Below, piece by piece: positions 1 through 5,527 of a stretch of DNA of 5,867 nucleotides. The position numbers and the translations under genes were made by a program. The notes under the pieces are model-generated. The model had not been told where the DNA came from. It searched no databases and saw only the letters and a list, made by a program, of their open reading frames with translations. Location of the stretch: the NCBI GenBank assembly GCA_023426625.1, contig JAFAAJ010000121.1, positions 1 to 5,867 on the forward strand, given 5' to 3'. Source of the stretch: Bacteroidota bacterium (GTDB lineage: Bacteria > Bacteroidota > Bacteroidia > Flavobacteriales > Weeksellaceae). Within the stretch, counting starts at the first letter, position 1. Each line of letters begins with the position of its first letter.

Positions 1-330
1 CATTTGGCTTGTGCGGCGGCAATTGCGGTTTTGGATGTCATTAAAGATGAAAATCTCATCAAAAATGTTCAGGAAATGGGCGAGTATATTGAAAATGGAA
101 TTAAAGATTTTCCACACATTCAATCAATAAGGAGAAAAGGTCTTATGATTGGGATAGAAATAGATAGAGATTGTGCTGACATAAGGAATAGTTTACTCTT
201 TGACCATCATATTTTTACAGGAAATTCTAATGATAAAACAGTTTTAAGGATTCTTCCGGCGCTTAATATTAAAAAAGAAGAAACCGATTTATTCATCAGT
301 GCTTTAAAAACTGTTTTAGAAAATCTTTAA
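1..330 (+). CDS. argD: Acylornithine aminotransferase (ArgD), C-terminal part, cut by window edge
   Basis: The reading frame is open from the first base, so the gene begins upstream; 109 C-terminal residues are visible. They match the small C-terminal domain of class III (fold type I) PLP-dependent aminotransferases of the ArgD/AstC group. The stretch HLACAAAIAVLDVI at residues 1-14 is the conserved segment after the GGN turn, RRKGLMIGIEI at 44-54 is the domain's central strand, and VLRILPALNI at 81-90 holds the conserved Arg expected to bind the substrate carboxylate. The PLP-binding lysine lies outside the window. ArgD converts N-acyl-glutamate semialdehyde to N-acyl-ornithine in the cytoplasm, using glutamate as amino donor. 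It is followed on the same strand by the carbamoyltransferase that would use its product. Other class III aminotransferases are similar, so the assignment rests partly on the operon. Confidence 0.9.
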   Translation, partial: HLACAAAIAVLDVIKDENLIKNVQEMGEYIENGIKDFPHIQSIRRKGLMIGIEIDRDCADIRNSLLFDHHIFTGNSNDKTVLRILPALNIKKEETDLFISALKTVLENL

Positions 331-343
331 AATCAATTCAAAA

Positions 344-388
344 ATGAAATGGATATTCCATTTGTCTATTATAACAATTACCAAATGA
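344..388 (+). other. Possible 14-codon upstream ORF overlapping the argF' start
   Basis: A short frame reads MKWIFHLSIITITK and stops at TGA 386-388, overlapping the preferred argF' ATG at 385 in an ATGA arrangement. That geometry is typical of translational coupling. It lies in the argD-argF' gap and is in a different frame from argF'. No ribosome binding site is visible, and a 14-codon frame can easily arise by chance. An in-frame ATG at 349 could instead extend argF' by 12 residues over the same bases, and the two readings exclude each other. Low confidence. Confidence 0.2.
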
Positions 389-1338
389 AAAAATTCACCG
401 CTGTAAGTGATGTTGAAAACTTACAGGAAATCATAAAAAAAGCCTTACAAATAAAAGAAAATCCTCTTTCTGAAATTGAAAAAGGAAAAGGAAAAACTAT
501 CGGACTTGTATTCTTAAATTCAAGTTTGAGAACCCGTTTGAGCAGCCAGATTGCGGCTCAAAATTTAGGATTAAATGTTCTGACTTTAAATGCAGCTCAA
601 GAAGCATGGAATTTAGAATTTGCTGACGGAGCTATCATGAACGGAAATACCGTTGAACACATTAAAGATGCTATTGAAGTTCTGAATCAATATTGTGACA
701 TCATTGCAGTTCGTTGTTTTGCAGGAATGAAAAATAAAGAAGATGACGTTAACGAAAGTATTTTAAGTCAGTTTGAAAAACATGCTAATGTTCCCGTTGT
801 TTCTTTAGAATCTGCAACGCGTCACCCGCTTCAAAGTTTGGCAGATTGCATCACGATTACAGAAAACTGGAAGGAAGAGCACAAACCAAAAGTTGTCCTT
901 ACTTGGGCACCGCACATTAAACCCATTGCTCATGCGGTGGGAAATTCTTTCGCAGAATGGATGCAGGAAATGGATGTAGATTTTGTAATTGCAAATCCTG
1001 AAGGTTACGATTTAGATAAGAACTTTACTAAAAATACAAAAGTGATTCATAATCAGGAAGAAGCTTTAAAAGATGCTGACTTTATTTACGTGAAAAACTG
1101 GTCTTCGTTCGATGATTATGCTGCGATGCCTCAAGTAAAAGAAGATTGGATGTTAACGAATGACAAATTAAAAAATACCAATAACGCTAAAGTAATGCAC
1201 TGTCTTCCTGTCCGAAGAAATGTGGAGCTGAGCGACGAAGTGATGGATGGCGAAAATTCTATCATTTATCAACAGGCGAAAAATAGAATCTTCTCTGCGC
1301 AAACAGTGTTCAGTGAAATTTTAGATGAATTGACTTAA
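385..1338 (+). CDS. argF: N-succinylornithine (or N-acetylornithine) carbamoyltransferase, ArgF'
   Basis: This 317-residue protein transfers the carbamoyl group of carbamoyl phosphate to an N-acylated ornithine, giving N-acyl-citrulline. The carbamoyl phosphate loop is SSLRTR (46-51), followed by HPLQ (147-150) and HCLPVRR (272-278), as in the transcarbamylase family. The text NSSLRTRLS, ATRHPLQS, KVVxTWAPH and MHCLPVRRN matches the Bacteroides fragilis succinylornithine enzyme much better than ordinary ornithine carbamoyltransferases. Residue 90, the specificity position (Glu in Xanthomonas acetylornithine enzyme, Pro in the Bacteroides succinylornithine enzyme), is Val. Published E92V substitution in the Xanthomonas enzyme gave succinylornithine activity, so I predict a succinylornithine substrate. 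I chose the ATG at 385 because MKKFTAVSD aligns with the family's N-terminus; an in-frame ATG at 349 would add 12 residues with no family counterpart that I know. It may be annotated elsewhere as acetylornithine carbamoyltransferase. Confidence 0.93.
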   Translation: MKKFTAVSDVENLQEIIKKALQIKENPLSEIEKGKGKTIGLVFLNSSLRTRLSSQIAAQNLGLNVLTLNAAQEAWNLEFADGAIMNGNTVEHIKDAIEVLNQYCDIIAVRCFAGMKNKEDDVNESILSQFEKHANVPVVSLESATRHPLQSLADCITITENWKEEHKPKVVLTWAPHIKPIAHAVGNSFAEWMQEMDVDFVIANPEGYDLDKNFTKNTKVIHNQEEALKDADFIYVKNWSSFDDYAAMPQVKEDWMLTNDKLKNTNNAKVMHCLPVRRNVELSDEVMDGENSIIYQQAKNRIFSAQTVFSEILDELT

Positions 1339-1345
1339 AGCTATT

Positions 1346-1378
1346 AAACCTCACAGGTTTCCAAAACCTGTGAGGTTT
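1346..1378. repeat. Perfect 15-bp inverted repeat between argF' and argB
   Basis: The arms AAACCTCACAGGTTT (1346-1360) and AAACCTGTGAGGTTT (1364-1378) are exactly complementary and separated by CCA. They fill most of the 54-base gap between argF' and argB. Each arm is itself partly self-symmetric (AAACCT...AGGTTT). No run of T follows on the + strand, so this is a poor intrinsic terminator, and the operon clearly continues. From memory, palindromes of the type AACCTCACAGGTTT are dispersed in intergenic regions of Flavobacteriia; I could not check this. In the mRNA it would form a stable hairpin that could block 3' exonucleases and set the argF'/argB transcript ratio. Confidence 0.85.
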
Positions 1379-1392
1379 CAAATCCGTAGAAA

Positions 1393-2187
1393 ATGAAAGA
1401 AAAATTATACATCATAAAAATTGGAGGAGCTTTAATTGATGACGAAGAATTGTTGAATCAGTTTCTTGAGCAGTTTTCTGATATTCAGGAAAAGAAAATC
1501 TTAGTTCATGGAGGAGGTAAATTGGCGACAACTTTAGCTGATAAATTAGGAATTGAGCAGAAGTTGGTCAATGGACGAAGAATCACGGACAAAGATACTT
1601 TAGATATTGCAACGATGGTGTATGCGGGAGAAATCAATAAAAACATTGTAGCGAAACTTCAGCAAAAGAACTGTAACGCGATAGGTTTTTCGGGAGCAGA
1701 TGCCAACTTGATTAAAGCTGAAAAAAGAAAAAATGCCGAAATCGATTTTGGCTTTGTAGGAGATGTAGACAAGCAAAGTGTTCACGGAGAATTGATTTAT
1801 CAATTTTTGAATCTTAATCTTACTCCTGTTTTTTCTGCAATTACTCATGATGGAAATGGAAATCTTTTGAATACCAATGCGGATACAATTGCTTCCGTAA
1901 TTGCCCAGGCTTTATCGATAAAATATGAAGTGGAATTATTATACTGTTTTGATAAAGAAGGAGTTTTAGAAGATGTGAATAATCCTGCATCGGTTATTAA
2001 AAATATTTCTGAAGAAGAGTTTTCAATATTAAAACAAGAAGGTAAGCTGCATAAAGGGATTTTACCCAAGCTGGAAAATGCTCTTGAAGCTTCGAAAAGT
2101 AATGTAGATAAAGTGTTTTTAATTAAAGAAACACAACTGAAAAACCATATCAAAAACCATCATGCAGGAACCAAAATCTGTTTATAA
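1393..2187 (+). CDS. argB: Acylglutamate kinase (ArgB)
   Basis: This 264-residue amino acid kinase phosphorylates the gamma-carboxylate of N-acyl-glutamate using ATP, the second step of arginine synthesis. Visible motifs are the N-terminal KIGGALID (9-16) with the phosphate-binding Lys9, HGGGK (39-43) for the acylglutamate and phosphates, NGRRIT (60-65) with the substrate-binding Arg, NTNADT (160-165) with the Asp that organises the catalytic lysines, and KGILPK (221-226) with the C-terminal ATP-site lysine. The length and immediate start at the first beta strand resemble the E. coli enzyme. The N-terminal helix that makes hexameric forms sensitive to arginine is absent. With a succinylornithine-type carbamoyltransferase next door, the natural substrate may be N-succinylglutamate; that is inference. 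The 3' end overlaps argE by 26 bases. Confidence 0.95.
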   Translation: MKEKLYIIKIGGALIDDEELLNQFLEQFSDIQEKKILVHGGGKLATTLADKLGIEQKLVNGRRITDKDTLDIATMVYAGEINKNIVAKLQQKNCNAIGFSGADANLIKAEKRKNAEIDFGFVGDVDKQSVHGELIYQFLNLNLTPVFSAITHDGNGNLLNTNADTIASVIAQALSIKYEVELLYCFDKEGVLEDVNNPASVIKNISEEEFSILKQEGKLHKGILPKLENALEASKSNVDKVFLIKETQLKNHIKNHHAGTKICL

Positions 2188-3244
2188 TATAGAAGAATTG
2201 CTTCAAAATGCCGTGGATTTGCTCAGAAAACTGATCGCAATTCCGTCTTTCAGCAAAGATGAGTATAATACTTCTGTAGAAATTGAGAATTTTTTCAATA
2301 AACATAAAATTCCTACGAAGCGTTTCAAAAATAATATTTGGGCGGTTAATAAGCATTTTGATGTATTCAAGCCTTCAATTTTGTTAAATACACATCATGA
2401 TACCGTTAAACCGAATAAAGCCTATACTTTAGACCCGTTTCTACCTGTAGAAAAAGATGGAAGATTGTTTGGTTTGGGAAGTAATGATGCAGGTGCTTCT
2501 TTGGTTTCTATGGCGCAGGTTTTTTTGCATTTTTATGGAAAAGAAGATTTACAATATAATTTAGTTATTGCTTTGACGGCAGAGGAGGAGATTTCAGGTT
2601 TTGACGGCATTGAAGCTCTTTTTCCTCAACTACCAAATGTAGAACTCGCTATTGTGGGGGAGCCAACGCAGATGAATTTAGCGATTGCCGAAAAAGGACT
2701 TTTGGTAATTGATGGGGAAATGAAAGGAACTCCTTCTCACGCCGCTCATCCTAAAGACGATAACTCGATTGTGAAATGTATGGAAGATTTGCAGAATATT
2801 TTAAATTTCAAATTTCCAAAAGTTTCAGAATATTTAGGGGAGGTTAAAGTGACTTTATCGGGAATTCATGCGGGAGTTCAGCACAATGTAGTTCCGGAAT
2901 CTTGTACGTTTACTTTGGATGTAAGGGTTACAGATGAATATTCAAACAAAGAAGTTTTTGAAATTATTCAGTCACAAATGAAATCTGATTTAAAAGCAAG
3001 GTCATTGAGGTTAAATTCTTCAAAAATTGAAAAAGAACATCCTTTTGTACAGGCAGGATTAGAAATAGGAAGAACAGCTTACGGTTCACCAACCTCTTCA
3101 GACCAGGCAATTATTCCGTGTACATCTGTAAAAGTTGGTCCCGGAGACAGTAGGCGCTCTCATACTGCGGATGAATTTATTTTCATCGATGAAATTGCGG
3201 AAGGAATTGAGATTTATATTAAGATTTTAGAGAACGTTTTATAG
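2162..3244 (+). CDS. argE: M20-family acyl-citrulline/acylornithine deacylase (ArgE)
   Basis: This 360-residue zinc peptidase-type enzyme (M20, ArgE/DapE group) removes the N-acyl group late in arginine synthesis. Expected metal and catalytic residues are in order: HHDTV (78-82, giving His78 and Asp80), the bridging Asp in GSNDAG (106-111), the Glu pair in TAEEE (139-143), Glu in VGEPT (165-169), the lid-domain His in GTPSHAAHP (189-197), and the C-terminal His in RRSHTADEF (331-339). In an operon with an acylornithine carbamoyltransferase the substrate should be N-acyl-citrulline rather than N-acyl-ornithine, as shown for Xanthomonas, and succinyl-citrulline if the argF' prediction holds. 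The ATG at 2162 lies inside argB in a different frame. No later ATG would keep the His78 motif, so translation is probably coupled to argB. Confidence 0.92.
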   Translation: MQEPKSVYNIEELLQNAVDLLRKLIAIPSFSKDEYNTSVEIENFFNKHKIPTKRFKNNIWAVNKHFDVFKPSILLNTHHDTVKPNKAYTLDPFLPVEKDGRLFGLGSNDAGASLVSMAQVFLHFYGKEDLQYNLVIALTAEEEISGFDGIEALFPQLPNVELAIVGEPTQMNLAIAEKGLLVIDGEMKGTPSHAAHPKDDNSIVKCMEDLQNILNFKFPKVSEYLGEVKVTLSGIHAGVQHNVVPESCTFTLDVRVTDEYSNKEVFEIIQSQMKSDLKARSLRLNSSKIEKEHPFVQAGLEIGRTAYGSPTSSDQAIIPCTSVKVGPGDSRRSHTADEFIFIDEIAEGIEIYIKILENVL

Positions 3245-3246
3245 GC

Positions 3247-3267
3247 TGGAAGATGGATGATGGAAGT
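3247..3267 (+). repeat. Three-copy 7-bp tandem repeat (TGGAAGA-like)
   Basis: TGGAAGA, TGGATGA and TGGAAGT follow one another directly, starting three bases after the argE stop codon. Each later copy differs from the first by one base. TGGAAGA-type heptads are, from memory, frequent in intergenic DNA of Chryseobacterium relatives, but I could not verify this. No function can be read from it; it lies next to the fold-back element, which suggests that this gap accumulates repeats. Confidence 0.5.
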
Positions 3268-3290
3268 TTATGAAGTACAAAAATATCGAC

Positions 3291-3447
3291 CTAGGAAACG
3301 GAGGCGTTAAGAAAATTGAAATTTAATCCGTTAAAAAATTCCCACTGTTTGAGCACGAGAGGAATTTTGAACTGAAGAGCCAATGTTGATTCGTGCGAGT
3401 TTTGGGGGTTTTAGGATTAAATTTCAATTTTTAGCCCGAGTTTCCAG
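3291..3447. repeat. Long imperfect fold-back element between argE and argH
   Basis: About 157 bases can fold into one large dyad. A perfect 18-bp pair joins AAAATTGAAATTTAATCC (3312-3329) to GGATTAAATTTCAATTTT (3414-3431). Outside it GGAAAC (3294-3299) pairs with GTTTCC (3440-3445). Inside it GCACGA (3353-3358) pairs with TCGTGC (3391-3396), leaving a 32-base apical segment. There is no transposase and no convincing ORF. The stretch makes up most of the 288-base argE-argH gap, whereas neighbouring gaps in the operon are 54 bases or absent. I infer a dispersed, non-autonomous MITE- or REP-like element, or a structured RNA segment of the operon mRNA. I recall similar intergenic sequence in Chryseobacterium but could not check. 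The element could attenuate or process the transcript before argH. Confidence 0.6.
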
Positions 3448-3460
3448 TCTTGAATTTTTG

Positions 3461-3508
3461 TTTCTTTTGTTAAACTACATCGAATCTTCGGGTTCAAGAC
3501 AGAAGAAA
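3461..3508. repeat. Imperfect inverted repeat upstream of argH
   Basis: TTTCTTTTG (3461-3469) and CAGAAGAAA (3500-3508) can pair over nine positions with one T-G wobble, closing a 30-base loop. The segment follows directly on the fold-back element and ends 24 bases before the argH start. It may be the flank of the same dispersed repeat. No good TAnnTTTG promoter is present here: the nearest matches, AATTTTTG at 3453-3460 and TTCTTTTG at 3462-3469, each miss one consensus base and lack a TTTG box at the right distance. Confidence 0.3.
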
Positions 3509-3532
3509 TTAGAACAATAAAAAAGAAATTTT

Positions 3533-4837
3533 ATGAAAAAAATATGGCAAAAAGATGATAATGCTACCAATATATTAGTTAATAATTTTACGGTAGGTAA
3601 AGACTTGAATTTTGATGAGCGTCTGGCAAAATATGACGTGAAAGGTTCAATGGCGCATTGTAAAATGTTATCAGAAGTTGGGATTATTTCCAATGAAGAA
3701 TCAGAACAGATGTTAACTGTTTTGGAAGGAATTCTAAATGAAATTGAAAACGAAACTTTTGAAATTGATGAACAGGCAGAGGATATTCATTCTCAGATTG
3801 AAGCCATTTTAATTGAAAAACTAGGTGATACAGGCAAAAAAATTCATACTGCAAGATCTCGTAATGATCAGGTATTATTGGATATTAAACTGTATTTATT
3901 AGATGAAATCCGTGAAATAGCTTCTTTGACAAGTGATTTCTTTCAGATTCTAATTCAATTGGCAGAACAGCACAAAAATGTTTTGCTTCCAGGCTATACA
4001 CATTTTCAAATTGCGATGCCTTCATCATTTGGCTTGTGGTTTGGAGCTTATGCGGAAGCATTGTTAGATGATGTTGAAATGCTGTTTTCGGTGAAAAATA
4101 TCATTAATAAAAATCCTTTAGGTTCTGCGGCAGGTTATGGTTCGTCTTTCCCGATTAATCGTGAGAGTACGACAATAAATTTAGGTTTTCAATCAATGAA
4201 TTATAATTCTGTTTATGCTCAAATGACTCGCGGAAAATCCGAGAAAATGCTTTCGATGGCAATGGCAACTTTAGCAGGAACATTAGGCAAGTTTTCTTAT
4301 GATATTTGCTTGTATTTAAGTCAAAATTTTGATTTTATCAGTTTTCCAAAAGAGTTTACAACAGGGAGCAGTATCATGCCTCATAAGAAAAATCCGGATA
4401 TTTTTGAATTGGTTCGTGCACGCTGCAACAGAATTCAGGCGCTACCAAATGAGTTTATGTTGTTGACGAGCAATCTTCCTTCAGGATATCACCGGGATAT
4501 GCAATTAACTAAGGAAATTCTTTTCCCAGCGATTGATTCTCTAAAAGAATGTTTGGAGATTTTAAATTATACATTACCAAACATTCAGGTTAAGGACGGA
4601 ATTTTGGAAGATGAAAAGTATAAATACCTTTTCAGTGTAGAAAAGATCAATGAAGAGGTGAAAAATGGAAGTTCATTCCGTGATGCTTATATAAAAGTAG
4701 GGCAGGAGATTGAAAAAAATGAATTTGATTTTGAAGTAGGAAATCTTAACCATACTCATCAGGGAAGCATAGGAAACCTTTGTTTAGATAAAATTGAATA
4801 CCAGTTTAATAAAGTGAAAAGTAAATTACTAGGTTGA
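3533..4837 (+). CDS. argH: Argininosuccinate lyase (ArgH)
   Basis: This 434-residue enzyme of the fumarase/aspartase superfamily splits argininosuccinate into arginine and fumarate, the last step of the pathway; it acts as a cytoplasmic homotetramer with composite active sites. Conserved regions appear in order: AEDIHSQIE (82-90), HTARSRNDQ (105-113), PGYTHFQIAMP (153-163) with the Thr-His pair, GSAAGYGSSFPI (197-208), and the superfamily signature GSSIMPHKKNPD (278-289) carrying the catalytic Ser and the substrate-binding Lys-Asn. YHRDMQLTK (319-327) corresponds to the conserved NRDLQ region. The length is slightly below the 450-460 usual in proteobacteria. The start at 3533 (MKKIWQK) fits the family N-terminus. 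It is the last gene of the operon, separated from argE by repeat-rich DNA, so its expression may be partly uncoupled from the upstream genes. Confidence 0.95.
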   Translation: MKKIWQKDDNATNILVNNFTVGKDLNFDERLAKYDVKGSMAHCKMLSEVGIISNEESEQMLTVLEGILNEIENETFEIDEQAEDIHSQIEAILIEKLGDTGKKIHTARSRNDQVLLDIKLYLLDEIREIASLTSDFFQILIQLAEQHKNVLLPGYTHFQIAMPSSFGLWFGAYAEALLDDVEMLFSVKNIINKNPLGSAAGYGSSFPINRESTTINLGFQSMNYNSVYAQMTRGKSEKMLSMAMATLAGTLGKFSYDICLYLSQNFDFISFPKEFTTGSSIMPHKKNPDIFELVRARCNRIQALPNEFMLLTSNLPSGYHRDMQLTKEILFPAIDSLKECLEILNYTLPNIQVKDGILEDEKYKYLFSVEKINEEVKNGSSFRDAYIKVGQEIEKNEFDFEVGNLNHTHQGSIGNLCLDKIEYQFNKVKSKLLG

Positions 4838-4839
4838 TT

Positions 4840-4863
4840 TTGATGGATACGTCAATCCATTAA
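4840..4863 (+). terminator. Weak hairpin just after argH, possible operon terminator
   Basis: TTGATGGAT (4840-4848) pairs with ATCCATTAA (4855-4863) over nine positions with one G-U wobble around a six-base loop. It begins two bases after the argH stop codon. The stem is AT-rich and no proper T run follows, so it is a poor intrinsic terminator. It is reported because no better candidate exists between argH and the convergent regulator gene. Confidence 0.3.
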
Positions 4864-4867
4864 TCAT

Positions 4868-4896
4868 TTATAATTTAAAATCTATAATTTATAATT
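4868..4896. repeat. AT-only short repeats (TATAATTTA)
   Basis: TATAATTTA occurs at 4869-4877 and again at 4883-4891, and the second copy runs on into TTTATAATT. The stretch is nearly pure A and T and lies in the 108-base convergent gap between argH and the regulator gene. No promoter or coding potential is evident. Confidence 0.4.
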
Positions 4897-4901
4897 CGCT
4901 T

Positions 4902-4929
4902 TGTCATGCTGAGTGATGTCGAAGCACTC
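4902..4929 (-). repeat. REP-like palindromic repeat (TTCGAC...CTCAGCATGACA type)
   Basis: Read on the - strand this segment contains GAGTG, CTTCGACAT and CACTC, followed by AGCATGACA. GAGTG (4911-4915 on +) pairs with CACTC (4925-4929) around nine bases. I recall the consensus TTCGACAAGCTCAGCATGAC as a very common intergenic repeat in Bacteroidetes genomes; the copy here departs from it in the middle. It lies between two convergent genes, where such elements often occur. There is no T run, so it is not an obvious terminator for either gene. Confidence 0.5.
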
Positions 4930-4945
4930 GTTGCATCAATAATAT

Positions 4946-5407
4946 TTACCCCAAATCAATTTTAAACTTAGTGGATTTTTTAACCTCGTGAAGAACGATA
5001 GAACTGTGATACTGTCCGATATTAGGAATATTCGAAATTACATTGACAGCAAAATCATTGTAGGAATTGATGTCTTTTGCGATGATCTTAAGCATATAAT
5101 CATACTCCCCGGAAAGACTTATGACTTCCTGCACCTCATCGTATTTGGTAATATGCTTTTCAAAAGAAGCCAGAACCTTCTGGGATTGCTCTTTAAGACG
5201 AATGTTACAGTATACAACAATGTTAAGACCCAGTTTTTCACGGTTTAGAAGACCAACGTATTTTTCAATGATTCCCTGCTTTTCAAGATGCTTGATTCGT
5301 TCATAAGTAGGCGTAAAGGTAAGACCGATCTTTTCAGAAATTTCCTTTACAGATAAAGTAGAGTCCTCCTGAATAATACTTAGAATCATTAAATCTTTTG
5401 CATCCAT
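4946..5407 (-). CDS. Lrp/AsnC-family transcriptional regulator
   Basis: This 153-residue protein has the two-part Lrp/AsnC layout. An N-terminal winged helix-turn-helix begins MDAKDLMILSIIQEDS, with the recognition region around SVKEISEKIGLTFTPTYERI (19-38) followed by LEKQGIIEKY. A linker leads to a C-terminal RAM ligand-binding domain (about 65-140) containing the conserved SGEYDYMLKI (99-108). Members bind DNA as dimers to hexadecamers and respond to amino acids such as leucine, asparagine or lysine. The ligand cannot be told from the sequence. It converges on the arginine operon and diverges from pyrB across a 120-base gap, so it may repress itself and act on pyrB or arg genes; that is inference from position. 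The ATG at 5407 gives the canonical N-terminus at the start of helix 1. Confidence 0.9.
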   Translation of the reverse strand: MDAKDLMILSIIQEDSTLSVKEISEKIGLTFTPTYERIKHLEKQGIIEKYVGLLNREKLGLNIVVYCNIRLKEQSQKVLASFEKHITKYDEVQEVISLSGEYDYMLKIIAKDINSYNDFAVNVISNIPNIGQYHSSIVLHEVKKSTKFKIDLG

Positions 5408-5424
5408 AGAAATAAGTTTTGAGA

Positions 5425-5432
5425 CAAAAATA
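5425..5432 (-). promoter_or_regulatory. Candidate -7 box of the regulator gene
   Basis: On the - strand TATTTTTG matches the Bacteroidetes -7 consensus TAnnTTTG, 17 bases before the start codon. That would give a very short 5' UTR. No TTTG or TTG box lies about 19-21 bases upstream, so only half of the consensus is present, and T-rich DNA can produce this match by chance. Confidence 0.4.
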
Positions 5433-5490
5433 TTAAGAAAAAATGAAAATAAGGGGAGATTAATTTTTTTTAGTGAAATTTAATTTTGGT

Positions 5491-5521
5491 TTTGTCATAT
5501 CGCGAAAAGTTTGTATCTTTG
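5491..5521 (+). promoter_or_regulatory. Bacteroidetes-type promoter of the pyrB leader
   Basis: TTTG (5491-5494), a 19-base spacer and TATCTTTG (5514-5521) match the primary-sigma consensus of Bacteroidetes (TTTG, about 19 bases, TAnnTTTG) exactly. An A/T-rich stretch at 5461-5490 could act as an upstream element. Transcription should begin about 4 to 7 bases after the box, near 5525-5528, which is at or just before the leader-peptide ATG. Confidence 0.85.
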
Positions 5522-5527
5522 CACCTA

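Noticed and set aside
1346..1378. Intrinsic terminator between argF' and argB
   Set aside because: The stem is strong but no T run follows, and pathway genes continue at close spacing, so a dispersed palindrome fits better.
1600..2356. Three - strand frames inside argB and argE
   Set aside because: They lie wholly opposite well-conserved kinase and peptidase motifs and show no family resemblance.
3453..3469. Separate promoter for argH
   Set aside because: AATTTTTG and TTCTTTTG each miss one base of the -7 consensus and no TTTG box is correctly spaced upstream, so T-rich sequence alone explains them.
3245..3532. CRISPR array or insertion sequence in the argE-argH gap
   Set aside because: There are no regularly spaced direct repeats and no transposase frame; only inverted repeats of a fold-back type are seen.
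3475..3693. 72-codon frame on the - strand over the argH start
   Set aside because: It overlaps the conserved argH N-terminus and the repeat-rich gap and has no recognisable motif; it is a shadow of argH.
4988..5306. Two + strand frames opposite the Lrp/AsnC gene
   Set aside because: They are antisense to a clear HTH-RAM regulator and have no recognisable domain.
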